Below, one piece after another: positions 48,890 to 58,114 of a stretch of DNA of 64,000 nucleotides. The stretch's first letter is position 1. The number at the start of each line of letters is the position of its first letter. The stretch is from Streptomyces sp. NBC_00353 (GTDB lineage: Bacteria; Actinomycetota; Actinomycetes; Streptomycetales; Streptomycetaceae). The position numbers were made by a program, and so were the translations under genes. The stretch is taken from contig NZ_CP107985.1 in NCBI RefSeq assembly GCF_036108815.1, forward strand, positions 2,170,001-2,234,000. Reading direction: 5' to 3'. Below the pieces are notes generated by a model. The model had not been told where the DNA came from, made no database searches, and saw nothing but the letters and a program-made list of their open reading frames with translations.

Positions 48890-49474
48890 ATGACCGCCCG
48901 CATCTCGCTCGACCCGCCCCGCACCCTCCTCTTCCGCGCCGTGTCGTGGTATTCGAACCGTACGTACGGGAAGGTCATCGATCCCGTACGGGCCACCGCC
49001 CACCACACCGAGGTGCTGTGGGCCGGGCTCCGCTTCGAGCTGGCGGTCGGCCGCTGGAAGGCACTGGACCCGCAGCTGAAGGCACTCGCGGTGATGACGT
49101 CCGCGTCGACCATCGGCTGCAGCTGGTGCATGGACTTCGGGTACTGGGAGAACCACCGGCAGGGGATGGACACCCGCAAGCTGCGCGATGTGCCGGTGTG
49201 GCGGGAGAGCGAGGCGTACACGCCGCTGGAGCGCGACGTCATGGAGTACGCGGAGGCGATGAGCCTCACCCCACCCGAGGTCGGGGACGAACTGGTGGAC
49301 CGGCTCAGGACCGCGCTCGGCGAGAAGGCACTGGTCGAGCTGACGACCATGGTCGCCGTGGAGAACATGCGCTCCCGCACCAATTCCGCACTCGGCCTGA
49401 CCAGCCAGGGCTTCAAGGACCAGTGCGAGGTGCCGAGGCCCGCCGCGCAGCGCGCGGCGGACGCCGGCCACTGA
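48890..49474 (+). CDS. Carboxymuconolactone decarboxylase/AhpD-family protein
   Basis: A 194-residue all-helical protein. The AhpD-type core has the redox motif CSWCMDFG (CxxC) after LKALAVMTSASTIG, and VELTTMVAVENMRSRTNSAL in the last core helices. Members are decarboxylases or, with the CxxC as here, peroxidase-like disulfide reductases. ATG 48890 follows AAGGAGG. It lies upstream of the dehydrogenase gene at 49652, which has its own promoter. Confidence 0.88.
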   Translation: MTARISLDPPRTLLFRAVSWYSNRTYGKVIDPVRATAHHTEVLWAGLRFELAVGRWKALDPQLKALAVMTSASTIGCSWCMDFGYWENHRQGMDTRKLRDVPVWRESEAYTPLERDVMEYAEAMSLTPPEVGDELVDRLRTALGEKALVELTTMVAVENMRSRTNSALGLTSQGFKDQCEVPRPAAQRAADAGH

Positions 49475-49497
49475 ACAGTGATTCAGCAAGGGCCACA

Positions 49498-49550
49498 TTG
49501 ACAGGGGTGCTCCCGCCTTCGGATACTGACTGGCGATTCAGTAAATCGCC
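49498..49550 (+). promoter_or_regulatory. Promoter of the amino acid dehydrogenase gene with a stem-loop at the start site
   Basis: TTGACA (49498-49503) and GATACT (49522-49527) are spaced by 18 bp. The predicted start falls in a perfect dyad, GGCGATT-CAGTA-AATCGCC (49532-49550), which could be an operator or a 5' mRNA hairpin. The leader is about 118 nt. Confidence 0.6.
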
Positions 49551-49651
49551 GGTCGCGGCGGCCACGCCGAACAGCCGGACGCGCTCGCCCGGGCCCTGGC
49601 CCGGACCACTCCGGGGCCCACCCCGATCCCTGTTACCGAGGAGACACTCCG

Positions 49652-50881
49652 ATGACGACACCGACGACGGCGCCGACGGTGTCCCCGTCCGCTCTGCCCG
49701 CCCCGCTGATCTCGCTGACCTGGACGGACCACGTCACCGGACGCCAGGGCCATCTGGTCGTCGACCGGCTGGTGCGCGGCGTGTCGAGTGGTGGGCTGCG
49801 GATGCGGGCCGGCTGCACGCTCGACGAGGTGGCGGGGCTTGCCCGGGGCATGACGATGAAGGAGGCCCTGCACTTCGATGCCGATGACACACAGGCGCGC
49901 TACATACCGCTCGGTGGCGCCAAGGGCGGCATCGACTGCGACCCGCGCGACCCGGAGGCGTACGGGGTGCTCGTGCGCTATCTGCAGGCCGTGCGTCCGT
50001 ATATAGAGAACGTCTGGACGACCGGTGAGGATCTCGGACTCACCCAGGACATCGTCGACCGGGCGGCGGCCGAGGCGGGGCTCGTCTCCTCGATCCAGGC
50101 GGTCTATCCGCTCCTGGACGACGAGACGGCGGCGCGTCAGCGGCTCGCCGACGCGTTCGCCGTCGAGGTGGACGGCATCGGGCTCGACGAGCTGGTCGGC
50201 GGCTGCGGGGTAGCCGAGTCGGCGCTCGCCGCGCTGGACCGGGCGGGTGTCTCGTACACGGAGGCCAGGGTCTCCGTACAGGGGCTCGGCACCATGGGCG
50301 GGGCGACGGCGCGGTTCCTCGCCCGGGCCGGACTGAAGGTCGTCGCCGTCGCCGACATCAAGGGGACGATCGCCAACCCGGCGGGCCTCGATGTCGAGGC
50401 GCTGCTCGCGGCCCGGGACGCGTACGGAACGGTGGACCGCGGTGCCCTGCGGGACGGAGACCAGGAGCTGCCCGCCGACGCGTGGCTGACACAGGAGGCG
50501 GAGGTGCTCGTACCGGCAGCGGTCTCGTACGCCGTCGACGCCACCAACCAGGCCCGGATCAGCGCCCGTTGGATTGTCGAGGCGGCAAACATGCCGGTAC
50601 TGCCGGAAGCGGAGGCACTGCTCGCCGAGCGCGGGATCACCGTACTGCCCGACGTGGTCGTCAACTCCGGTACGAACGCATGGTGGTGGTGGACGCTGTT
50701 CGGCGACATCGGCGCCGATGCCGAGGAGGCGTTCGGACACACCCGTCGCTCGATGCGGGCGCTGATCGGCCGGATGCTGGCCCGTGCCGAGGCCGACGGC
50801 TCCACACCCCGGGCGGCGGCCCATGCCCTCGTCGCCGAGCGGCTTCCGGTGATGGCCGAGCGGTTCGGCTGGTACCGGTGA
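49652..50881 (+). CDS. Glu/Leu/Phe/Val dehydrogenase family protein
   Basis: A 409-residue amino acid dehydrogenase. The substrate domain has the catalytic-lysine regions GMTMKEALHF and PLGGAKGGIDCDPRD; the nucleotide domain shows VQGLGTMGGATARFLARAGL and ANMPVLPEAEALLAERGI. A typical GluDH-type end, VVVNSGTNAWWWWTLFGDIG, follows. It should catalyse reversible oxidative deamination of an amino acid; which one is unclear, and its insert around 100-140 differs from the classic valine dehydrogenases of Streptomyces. ATG 49652 follows ACCGAGGAG. It has its own promoter with a stem-loop at the start site. Confidence 0.88.
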   Translation: MTTPTTAPTVSPSALPAPLISLTWTDHVTGRQGHLVVDRLVRGVSSGGLRMRAGCTLDEVAGLARGMTMKEALHFDADDTQARYIPLGGAKGGIDCDPRDPEAYGVLVRYLQAVRPYIENVWTTGEDLGLTQDIVDRAAAEAGLVSSIQAVYPLLDDETAARQRLADAFAVEVDGIGLDELVGGCGVAESALAALDRAGVSYTEARVSVQGLGTMGGATARFLARAGLKVVAVADIKGTIANPAGLDVEALLAARDAYGTVDRGALRDGDQELPADAWLTQEAEVLVPAAVSYAVDATNQARISARWIVEAANMPVLPEAEALLAERGITVLPDVVVNSGTNAWWWWTLFGDIGADAEEAFGHTRRSMRALIGRMLARAEADGSTPRAAAHALVAERLPVMAERFGWYR

Positions 50882-51070
50882 GCCTGCCGTGCCGCCGGGC
50901 CCGCTGAGCCGCTGGACCTCTGTGGGGGCCCGACTCCCGTTTCCTCAGGGGCCGTACGGCGAATAGCTGCCATGGCAGCTTCCCGCCAGCTCCGACCGCC
51001 TCTGTTACGCCATGCTCCTGACAGTCTCACCTCACCACCCCCTGAAAACACACGAGTTCACGAGGTGAGA

Positions 51071-54000
51071 ATGAGACGGACCAGATGGGCGGCGGCCTGC
51101 GCCACAGCGCTCGCCGCCGCCCTTGCCGGAGGATCGCTCCCTGCCGCCGCCGACCAGGCACCCACGTTCGCCGACCCGGCCCTGTCCCCGGGAGCGGGCG
51201 GCGGAATCCGCACCGTCACCCTGCTGACCGGCGACGTGGTGACGTACTCCGGCAGCGGGAGCGCCGTACAGATCAGCTCGATCGTGCCGGGATCCGGCCG
51301 CGAGGGCATGGGCTTCACCCGGTTCCGGGCGGACGGCCACGAGTACGCGGTGCCGATCGACGCCGTCGGGCAGATCTCGCAGGGCCGGGTGGACCAGCGG
51401 CTCTTCGACGTGACCGAGCTGGTCGCCTCGGGGTACTCGGACAGCAGCACCGACACGCTACGGGTCCTGGTCGGCGGCGCCACGCCGTCCGCCGGGAGCC
51501 CGGACGCGCCGAAGGGCGCCCGCGTCGCCGCGGCCTTCCGGACCACCGGGACCACGGCCCTGACCGTGCCCAAGAAGTCGGCCGGCACCGTGTGGAAGCA
51601 GCTCGGCACGGCCTCCCGGGCCCGCACCGAAGGCATCGGAAAGGTCTGGCTGGACGGCAGGGTGCGGGCCACGCTCGACACGTCCGTACCGCAGATCGGC
51701 GCGGACAAGGCGCACCGGGCCGGGATCACCGGGAAGGGCACCAAGGTCGCGGTTCTCGACACCGGCTACGACCGTGACCACCCCGATCTGAAGGACGCCG
51801 TCACCGCTTCGCAGAACTTCACCGAGGACGGCGACGTCCAGGACCTGCAGGGCCACGGCACCCATGTGTCATCGATCATCGCCGGTTCCGGAGCGGCGTC
51901 CGAAGGCCGCTACGCGGGCGTCGCGCCGGGCGCGGAGCTCGTCGAGGGCAAGGTCCTCGGCAATGACGGCTACGGCTACGACTCCTGGATCCTCGCGGGC
52001 ATGCAGTGGGCCGTCGACCAGGGCGCCCGGATCGTCAATATGAGCCTCGGGTCGAACCTGGCCTCCGACGGCACCGACCCGCTGTCCACCGCGGTCGACA
52101 AGCTCTCCGCCGAGCACGGCACGCTGTTCGTGATCGCCGCGGGCAACAGCGGCGACCGGACGATCAGCGGGCCCGGCGCCGCCGATGCCGCCCTGACGGT
52201 CGGTTCCGTCACCAAGTCCGGTGAGATGTCGGCGTTCTCCTCGCGTGGACCGCGCGAGGGCCGGCCCGCGGTCAAGCCGGAGATCTCCGCGCCGGGCAGC
52301 GCCATCGTGGCCGCCCGCGCCGCCGGCACGCTCGACGACGCGGCCGTCACCGAGCAGTACGCCTCACTCTCCGGTACGTCGATGGCGAGCCCCCATGTCG
52401 CGGGCGCCGCCGCCCTGCTGGCCCAGCGCCACCCCGACTGGTCGGGGGCGCAGCTGAAGTCCGCACTCATCGGCAGCGCCGCCCCGGTGGCGGGTGCGTC
52501 GGTCGCCGACACGGGCGCCGGTCTCACCGACGTGCCGGCGGCGCTGGCGGCCAAGGTGGTCGCCGAACCCGCCACCCTGGCCGCCCACACCACGTACCCG
52601 AACGCCTCCGCCGCCGCGCAGAGCCATGAGGTGACGTGGACGAACACCACGGACAAGCCCGTGAAGCTGCGGCTGTCCGGGTCCGGCCGGGCGATCCGGC
52701 TGGGCGCGGAGACCGTGACCGTGCCCGCGCGCTCGTCCGCGGTCACGGACGTCACCCTCGAACCGTCGCGGGTCGAGGCGGGTACGACGTTCGGCGGGGC
52801 GGTCACCGCGACCTGGCCGGGCGGCGGCCGGGCGACGGTGCCCGTCTCGGTCGAGGCCGATCCTGAGACGTACACCCTCACCCTGACCGGTCCCGCACCG
52901 CGCGAGGGCGCCGAGCGCACCTCGACGGGTGCGGTCCTGCAGAACGAAAGGACCGGCGCGTCCCAGCTGATCGGGCTCGACGGCGCCAAGCCGAGGACGG
53001 TGACGCTGCCGCGCGGCAGTTACCGGATCCTGGGGCACACCTGGGAGTACGACACGGTGGGCAACACCGTCGTCGGGACCGCGGCGATCCACTTCGCCCG
53101 GCGGGTCACGGTCGGCCGGGACAGCTCCGTCACACTGGACACCGAGGGTGCGAAGCCGGTCAGGATCGGCGTGGACGACGGGTCGGCGCGGGTGTCACTG
53201 CAGTCGGCGACCGGGATCGTGTCACGCATCGGTTCCGGCACGGGCGCCCGGGACACCGGTCTGGTCGCGCCGAGCTCCGCCGGTCAGTACCGGGTGGAGG
53301 CGGTACCCACCACCGGTGGGACGCTGGACGGGCTCAGCTTCTTCGGCGGGCTGAGCTGGCAGCAGCGGGAGGTCGACGCGCATGAGCCCGGCTCCTCGGC
53401 CGACGCGCTGAAGCTGCTGCTCTCGCAGTACAGCATCTACAGCTGGCTGGGTACGGCCACCGGCGAGGTCGTCGACATCGGCACCGGGGCGGACACCGAC
53501 CCGGCGGCCATGGACCTCAAGGGCAAGATCGTCCTGTGGACACCGGCCACCAGCCAGACCGCGTTCAACAACGCGCTCTACCAGAAGCTGTCGGACGCGG
53601 GCACGGCCGCCATCGTGTACGTGGGCTACGGGCTCTCGGTCTACAGGCCGACACCGGTACTCAGGCTGGACACGGCCAGTGTGCCCGCCCTGCGGGCCCG
53701 GCTGGCCGAGGGGCCGCTCACGCTGACGCTCGACGGCGTCAACAGCTCGGCGGACGCCTACTTCCTGCACCACTCGGTCGACGGCAGGGTCCCGGCCGGG
53801 GCCGACTGGTTCGACCGGCGGTCGGAACTGGCCAAGGTGACGACGGTGCAGCGCACGCACGGCTACCCGTCCGACCCCAAGGGCATGTACGCCTGGACGA
53901 CCTGGCACGGGCTGACGCTCTTCCAGCAGTCCACCCGCTACCGTCCGCCGTCGGAGCAGACGCTCTACTACACCCCGGACGTGGCGTGGACGACGGCGAC

Positions 54001-54796
54001 CTTCCACTACCAGTACGACGTCGCCGAACGGGTCTACCCGTTGGGGACGCTGGTCAGCGCACCGACCGTGTACCGCGCCGGCGGTGACTACCGGGACGAC
54101 TGGATGTCCGCGCCCTTCAACCCGGCGCTCGGCAAGCAGGCCGGGCCCGCGCAGATCACCCGGGACGGCGACAAGCTGAACGTGGCGCTCCCGATGTTCT
54201 CCGACGCGGCCGGCCATCGCGCCGAGACGGCGCCGGTCGCGGACACCGGCAGCACGGTGCTGGCGGACGACAGCGGGAGGGTACTGGCCCGCAACGGCGC
54301 ACCGGGCCGCGCCACCTTCGATCTGCCGCGCAAGGACAACTGGTACCGGCTGACCGTCGATGCCACCCGTACGTCGCCGGATCCGGTGACGTGGATGCTC
54401 GGGTCGCAGGTGGCCAGCGAGTGGCGGTTCCGCTCCGGCCACGAGAAGTCCGCTGCCGCGGCCCCGCTGCTGGACCTCGACTACCGGCTGCCGCTGACCG
54501 GCGAGAACGCGGCGGACGCGGGCAAGCCGCTCGACTACACGGTCGGCCTGACCGCACAGGGAAGCCGGCGGGCGCTTCCCATCGGGTCGTTGAAGGTCTG
54601 GTACGCGACGGACGGCACCGACTGGAAGCAGGCCACGGCGGCGCGCGCGGCAGACGGCCGGTGGAAGGTCACCGTGCCTTCCGCGGGCACCGCCAAGGTC
54701 GATCTGCGGACAACCGTCACGGACACGACCGGTGCGTCGCTGACGGAGACCCTGATCGACGCGTACAACTCGGGCTGCGCCGATATCTGGTGCTGA
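51071..54796 (+). CDS. Large secreted S8 (subtilisin-like) serine protease
   Basis: A 1241-residue secreted protease. The signal peptide (RTRWAAACATALAAALAGGS, cleavage near AAA) is followed by a propeptide to about residue 200. The triad is D230 (VAVLDTGYDRDH), H262 (QGHGTHVSSI) and S437 (SGTSMASPHVAG). The C-terminal 750 residues contain a carboxypeptidase-regulatory-like segment, a PA-type insert (GKIVLWTPATSQ...AAIVYVGYG) and beta-sandwich domains ending in a short cysteine-containing tail (CADIWC). Such proteases feed the cell peptides from external protein. ATG 51071 after GAGGTGAGA is preferred over the upstream start at 50972. A strong terminator follows. Confidence 0.93.
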   Translation: MRRTRWAAACATALAAALAGGSLPAAADQAPTFADPALSPGAGGGIRTVTLLTGDVVTYSGSGSAVQISSIVPGSGREGMGFTRFRADGHEYAVPIDAVGQISQGRVDQRLFDVTELVASGYSDSSTDTLRVLVGGATPSAGSPDAPKGARVAAAFRTTGTTALTVPKKSAGTVWKQLGTASRARTEGIGKVWLDGRVRATLDTSVPQIGADKAHRAGITGKGTKVAVLDTGYDRDHPDLKDAVTASQNFTEDGDVQDLQGHGTHVSSIIAGSGAASEGRYAGVAPGAELVEGKVLGNDGYGYDSWILAGMQWAVDQGARIVNMSLGSNLASDGTDPLSTAVDKLSAEHGTLFVIAAGNSGDRTISGPGAADAALTVGSVTKSGEMSAFSSRGPREGRPAVKPEISAPGSAIVAARAAGTLDDAAVTEQYASLSGTSMASPHVAGAAALLAQRHPDWSGAQLKSALIGSAAPVAGASVADTGAGLTDVPAALAAKVVAEPATLAAHTTYPNASAAAQSHEVTWTNTTDKPVKLRLSGSGRAIRLGAETVTVPARSSAVTDVTLEPSRVEAGTTFGGAVTATWPGGGRATVPVSVEADPETYTLTLTGPAPREGAERTSTGAVLQNERTGASQLIGLDGAKPRTVTLPRGSYRILGHTWEYDTVGNTVVGTAAIHFARRVTVGRDSSVTLDTEGAKPVRIGVDDGSARVSLQSATGIVSRIGSGTGARDTGLVAPSSAGQYRVEAVPTTGGTLDGLSFFGGLSWQQREVDAHEPGSSADALKLLLSQYSIYSWLGTATGEVVDIGTGADTDPAAMDLKGKIVLWTPATSQTAFNNALYQKLSDAGTAAIVYVGYGLSVYRPTPVLRLDTASVPALRARLAEGPLTLTLDGVNSSADAYFLHHSVDGRVPAGADWFDRRSELAKVTTVQRTHGYPSDPKGMYAWTTWHGLTLFQQSTRYRPPSEQTLYYTPDVAWTTATFHYQYDVAERVYPLGTLVSAPTVYRAGGDYRDDWMSAPFNPALGKQAGPAQITRDGDKLNVALPMFSDAAGHRAETAPVADTGSTVLADDSGRVLARNGAPGRATFDLPRKDNWYRLTVDATRTSPDPVTWMLGSQVASEWRFRSGHEKSAAAAPLLDLDYRLPLTGENAADAGKPLDYTVGLTAQGSRRALPIGSLKVWYATDGTDWKQATAARAADGRWKVTVPSAGTAKVDLRTTVTDTTGASLTETLIDAYNSGCADIWC

Positions 54797-54820
54797 CCGG
54801 GGCCTGACAGCTGGAAGCGA

Positions 54821-54855
54821 GTCGGGGGCGGGCCGCTTGCGGTCCCGCCCCCGAC
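54821..54855 (+). terminator. Terminator of the subtilisin gene
   Basis: GTCGGGGGCGGG (54821-54832) pairs with CCCGCCCCCGAC (54844-54855), with CCGC/GCGG nested in the loop. This is a very strong hairpin. Confidence 0.75.
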
Positions 54856-54878
54856 CTGTCGGGAACCCGTGCATTGGT

Positions 54879-54884
54879 TAGGGT
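54879..54884 (+). promoter_or_regulatory. -10 box of the TetR gene at 54891 (leaderless)
   Basis: TAGGGT lies 6 bp before the GTG start, which places transcription initiation at the start codon. No Shine-Dalgarno is present. A -35 is not convincing (CTGTCG at about 54856). TAGGGT followed closely by GTG is a common leaderless arrangement in actinomycetes. Confidence 0.5.
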
Positions 54885-54890
54885 GACGCC

Positions 54891-55502
54891 GTGGCGAGAG
54901 TGCGGTTGGGCGTGGCGGAACGACGCGAGGAGCTGCTGCGCGCTGCCGTCGAGCAGATCGAGGTGCGGGGCGTCGCCGCGGTACGGATCGCCGATGTGGC
55001 GTCCGTCCTCGGGGTGAGCAACGCCCTCGTGCTCTACCACTTCTCGACCAAGGAGAAGCTGGTCGCGGCTGCCTTCGCGCATGCGGCCGAGGCCGACCTG
55101 GCCCATCTGCGCAAGCTGCTCAGCCGCCGCACCAGTGCGGTACGGAGACTGCGCGCCGCCGTCCGCTGGTACGCGCCGACCGGGCAGGCCAAGGGGTGGC
55201 GGTTGTGGATCGAGGGCTGGGCGGTCTCGTTGCGCGATCCGGCGCTGCGCAATGTGGCCGGCGATCTCGACCAGCAGTGGAAGGCCGAACTGGCCGAGGT
55301 CCTCGAAGAAGGGGCCGCCGCAGGGGAGTTCCACTGCGACGATCCGATGTCCGTGGCCTGGCGGCTGACCGCCCTGCTGGACGGTCTGGCCGTCCAGATG
55401 ACGTCGTACGCCGGTCCGCTCTCCCGGGCCACGATGCTGGCGTGGACCGACGAGGCGCTCGCCCGCGAGCTGGGCATCGACCAGGAGGCACTGACGGCCT
55501 GA
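54891..55502 (+). CDS. TetR family transcriptional regulator (BetI-like)
   Basis: A 203-residue TetR regulator. The helix-turn-helix spans about 8-55 (AVRIADVASVLGVSNALVLY, then HFSTKEKLVAAAF). The C-terminal domain (WIEGWAVSLRDPALRNVAGD, then MSVAWRLTALLDGLAVQM) is of the BetI-like TetR_C type. The start is GTG 54891, probably leaderless. It sits between the subtilisin terminator and a convergent DUF6745-like gene, with no obvious target next to it. Confidence 0.92.
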   Translation: MARVRLGVAERREELLRAAVEQIEVRGVAAVRIADVASVLGVSNALVLYHFSTKEKLVAAAFAHAAEADLAHLRKLLSRRTSAVRRLRAAVRWYAPTGQAKGWRLWIEGWAVSLRDPALRNVAGDLDQQWKAELAEVLEEGAAAGEFHCDDPMSVAWRLTALLDGLAVQMTSYAGPLSRATMLAWTDEALARELGIDQEALTA

Positions 55503-55566
55503 CCCTGCCGGCTCCCCTCTCCGCACTCCCCGTTTCCTCCCGGCTCCCTCCCGTCCTGTCCGACGA

Positions 55567-56568
55567 TCAGGTCTGACGCAGTGGGGCGTAGGTCTCGCCA
55601 TCGAGTCCGAACGTCCAGGCCACACCCTCCTTCGCGGTCCTGGTCGTCGGCGGCACCCGCAGCCAGTACGTACGGTGCGTCCCGTCCGGCTCCGGGGTGG
55701 AGTTGACCACCTCGACCATCACCACGTCCTCGTCGCCCTGAAGCGCGATCCGCCAGAGGGTTCCCGTCTCGTCCCGGTGCACCGGCTCGGCGCCCGACTC
55801 GGCGAGGTAGCGGTCGTAGCCGTAGAACTCCAGCATCACGCGACGCAGTTCCGCGTTCTCCTCGTTGCGTATCCGCTCGGGGGTCAGGGCCGCCAGTTCC
55901 GCGAGGAACTCGGCGGGGACCGGCATGCCGCGCCAGGCGTGGAGCGCGAACCCGTCGCGGTACGAGAGGGCCGGGCCGTCCCCGCGGTCCAGCCGGCCCG
56001 CCTCGTCGCGGTGGAGTGCCTCCGGGCGTTCGCTGAGCACCACCGTGCGCTCGTAGGGCCACCACCAGCCCGCGTTCCTGGCCACCGCCGCCAGGCCCTC
56101 GAGCCGGTCCCCGCGGCCGTCGAATGCGGCGAGCCACGCGGCGTCGTGCTGGCCGAGCACCGCGTCGAGCAGCACCAGCCGTACGTCCGACTCGTCCTCG
56201 GGCCGCTGGGCGAGGGCCGCGACGACACCCGCCCGTATCCGGTCGGCGAGCGCCGCCGTGGTCTCCCAGAGCTGGGCGCCCGTGGCCGCCCAGAGGGCGG
56301 ACCAGCCGGCCGGGCCCAGCTCGTCGTACATCCGGCGCCGTTCGTCCGCCCACGGGCGGGTCCGTACCTCGTCGCGCACCGAGCGTCCCGCGCCGACGAG
56401 TTTCTCGACGGCCTCGACGGCCGCCTTCGGCGAGTCGGCCCAGACGAATTCCTCCGGCTCCGCAAGTCCCGCACTGCGGTAGGCGAGGCGGACGCCGTCC
56501 TCGGCCGCGGCCCGGTCCGCCGCGCCGGTCGCCGCCGCCACGGCCCGCCATGAGTCCACATACTGCAT
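55567..56568 (-). CDS. DUF6745-like protein of unknown function
   Basis: A 333-residue protein without signal or membrane segments. It has several W/Y-rich repeats (GWWWPYERTVVLSERPEALH, then DGPALSYRDGFALHAWRGMP), the kind of H-x-D-x-x-G-R...YRDGF pattern I associate with DUF6745-type proteins. The end (DEDVVMVEVVNSTPEPDGTH) is also typical. ATG 56568 follows GGGGACAACCG. The gene lies 93 bp downstream of a small unknown gene on the same strand, and both are divergent from the STM4015-STM4011-like operon; such proteins are often found near STM4015-type genes in Streptomyces as far as I recall. A role in that system is inference. Confidence 0.65.
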   Translation of the reverse strand: MQYVDSWRAVAAATGAADRAAAEDGVRLAYRSAGLAEPEEFVWADSPKAAVEAVEKLVGAGRSVRDEVRTRPWADERRRMYDELGPAGWSALWAATGAQLWETTAALADRIRAGVVAALAQRPEDESDVRLVLLDAVLGQHDAAWLAAFDGRGDRLEGLAAVARNAGWWWPYERTVVLSERPEALHRDEAGRLDRGDGPALSYRDGFALHAWRGMPVPAEFLAELAALTPERIRNEENAELRRVMLEFYGYDRYLAESGAEPVHRDETGTLWRIALQGDEDVVMVEVVNSTPEPDGTHRTYWLRVPPTTRTAKEGVAWTFGLDGETYAPLRQT

Positions 56569-56661
56569 CGGTTGTCCCCGTCCCCTGTTTCGCTGTCCGG
56601 TCCTGAATCTCTGCTGTTGCACGCCTTGTCCGCTGCCCACCGGGCGCTCCGGGCGTGCCGG

Positions 56662-56988
56662 TCAGTCCGCGACGATGCGAACCGCGCCGGGTGCGTACTC
56701 CCGCTGGCGCACCACGCGGTACCAGCCCTTCGACAGCGGGATCGCCGCATGCTCCTCGTGCACCACCCGGCCACCGTCGGGGAGATGGAGCAGCATCGGG
56801 CCGAAGGCGCCCGCCTCGCGCATCAGCCGGCCGGGCCCCTGAACCGCATGCGCATGACCGGTGACCTCGCCGAGGGCGAGCACCAGTCGCCCTCGGGCGT
56901 CCCGCGGCTCTCCCGGCGCGTCCACCAGATGCGCGGGCACCGCCGACTCCTCCAACGACACGATCAGTACATCGCCCTGCCGGTACAC
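56662..56988 (-). CDS. Small conserved protein of unknown function
   Basis: A 108-residue protein (MYRQGDVLIVSLEESAVPAH...). The pattern QGDVLIV, RLVLALGEVTGHAHAV, VVHEEHAAIPLSKGWYRVVR and QREYAPGA is compact and beta-rich, with several histidines (TGHAHAV, VHEEH) that could bind a metal. I do not recognise a named family. The start at 56988 faces the STM4015 operon across a 163-bp gap that contains an 8-bp inverted repeat. It is followed on the same strand by the DUF6745-like gene, so the two are probably cotranscribed. Confidence 0.7.
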   Translation of the reverse strand: MYRQGDVLIVSLEESAVPAHLVDAPGEPRDARGRLVLALGEVTGHAHAVQGPGRLMREAGAFGPMLLHLPDGGRVVHEEHAAIPLSKGWYRVVRQREYAPGAVRIVAD

Positions 56989-57052
56989 AGACGTCTCCCC
57001 TCCACGGCGGCACCCGCTGTGCCGGCCATGGAGAAAACGCTACGAGGAGGGT

Positions 57053-57094
57053 CTGACAATCGGTCACGACCGGTCCCGCCCGCCGCATTGTCAG
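57053..57094. promoter_or_regulatory. Inverted repeats in the divergent region before the STM4015-type operon
   Basis: CTGACAAT (57053-57060) and ATTGTCAG (57087-57094) form an 8-bp inverted repeat 26 bp apart, flanking a nested 12-bp palindrome CGGTC-AC-GACCG (57061-57072). This is a likely control site for both divergent transcripts. A plus-strand TTGATAAAC follows at 57101. No regulator gene is adjacent. Confidence 0.45.
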
Positions 57095-57151
57095 TGCCGC
57101 TTGATAAACCTTGCGGACATCAGCCGATCCCAGTCTCAGGAGTTCAGGGCC

Positions 57152-58108
57152 ATGTCCGGTGTGGATCACCTGCACGAGTTGCTCGGCCTTCCGGCCGTCG
57201 ACTTCCAGCACGCGACGGGCGAGGCCCCGGCGCAGCCCGCGGACGCCGCGGCCTGGCGTATCTCGGTCGACCCGTACGACGACGAGTCCGAGATGACCTG
57301 GGAGGAGGCGTTCCAGGCGTTCCTCGGGGCGGTCGACCCGGGCGGTGTGCGGGCCCTGATCATCGGACAGTGGGGGGAGGCGACCGACGAGACGTCGTCC
57401 TACCCGATCGGCCTGGTGATCGCCGCGGCCGACCGGCTGACGTCACTGGAGGCGATATTCGTCGGCGACATGACGAGCGAGGAGCACGAGATCTCCTGGA
57501 TCGAGCAGTGCGACGTCACCGCGCTGCTGACCGCGTTCCCGGCGCTGCTCGAACTGGGTGTGCGCGGCGGCACCGATCTGAGGTTCTCCCCCTTGAAGCA
57601 CGATCGGCTGCGTTCGCTGACCATCGAGACCGGCGGCCTTCCGGTCGGCGTGATCCGCGGCATTCTGGACAGCGAGCTGCCGGCGCTGGAGCGGCTCGAT
57701 CTCTGGCTGGGCGTCTCCGAGTACGGCGGCGACGCGGATGTCGCGGACCTGGCCCCGCTGCTCTCCGGCTCGCGGTTCCCCCGGCTTCACCACCTCGGCC
57801 TGCGCAACAGCGAGCTGCAGAACGAGATCGCGGGCGCCGTCGCGAGCGCCCCGGTCGTCGCCCAGCTCCGCACCCTCGACCTGTCGAACGGCACGCTGGG
57901 CGACGAGGGCGCGGCCGCGCTGCTCGAAGGCCAGCCGCTGACCCATCTCGAACGGCTCGATCTGCACCACCACTTCCTCACCGAGCCGATGGAGCGCCGG
58001 ATCAAGGAGGCGCTGGAACCGCACGGTGTGCAGGTCGATCTCTCCGAGCGCGAGGTGCCGTGGGGCAACCGCGGGATCGAAGGCCGCTACACCACGGTTG
58101 CGGAGTGA
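57152..58108 (+). CDS. STM4015 family leucine-rich-repeat-like protein, copy 1
   Basis: A 318-residue cytosolic protein. After about 90 residues (including MTWEEAFQAFLGAVDPGGVR and ALIIGQWGE) it has leucine-rich-repeat-like units, LTSLEAIFVGDMTSEEHEIS, LRSLTIETGGLPVGVIRGIL, LPALERLDLWLGVSEYGGDA and FPRLHHLGLRNSELQNEIAG. The tail ends GIEGRYTTVAE. Both the repeats and the end match the next gene closely. I recognise it as the STM4015-type family, which accompanies two radical SAM proteins; the function is unknown. ATG 57152 follows CAGGAG. It is the first gene of a six-gene overlapping operon. LRR proteins usually bind other proteins, so it may be a scaffold or a substrate. Confidence 0.85.
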   Translation: MSGVDHLHELLGLPAVDFQHATGEAPAQPADAAAWRISVDPYDDESEMTWEEAFQAFLGAVDPGGVRALIIGQWGEATDETSSYPIGLVIAAADRLTSLEAIFVGDMTSEEHEISWIEQCDVTALLTAFPALLELGVRGGTDLRFSPLKHDRLRSLTIETGGLPVGVIRGILDSELPALERLDLWLGVSEYGGDADVADLAPLLSGSRFPRLHHLGLRNSELQNEIAGAVASAPVVAQLRTLDLSNGTLGDEGAAALLEGQPLTHLERLDLHHHFLTEPMERRIKEALEPHGVQVDLSEREVPWGNRGIEGRYTTVAE

Positions 58109-58114
58109 TGCGCG

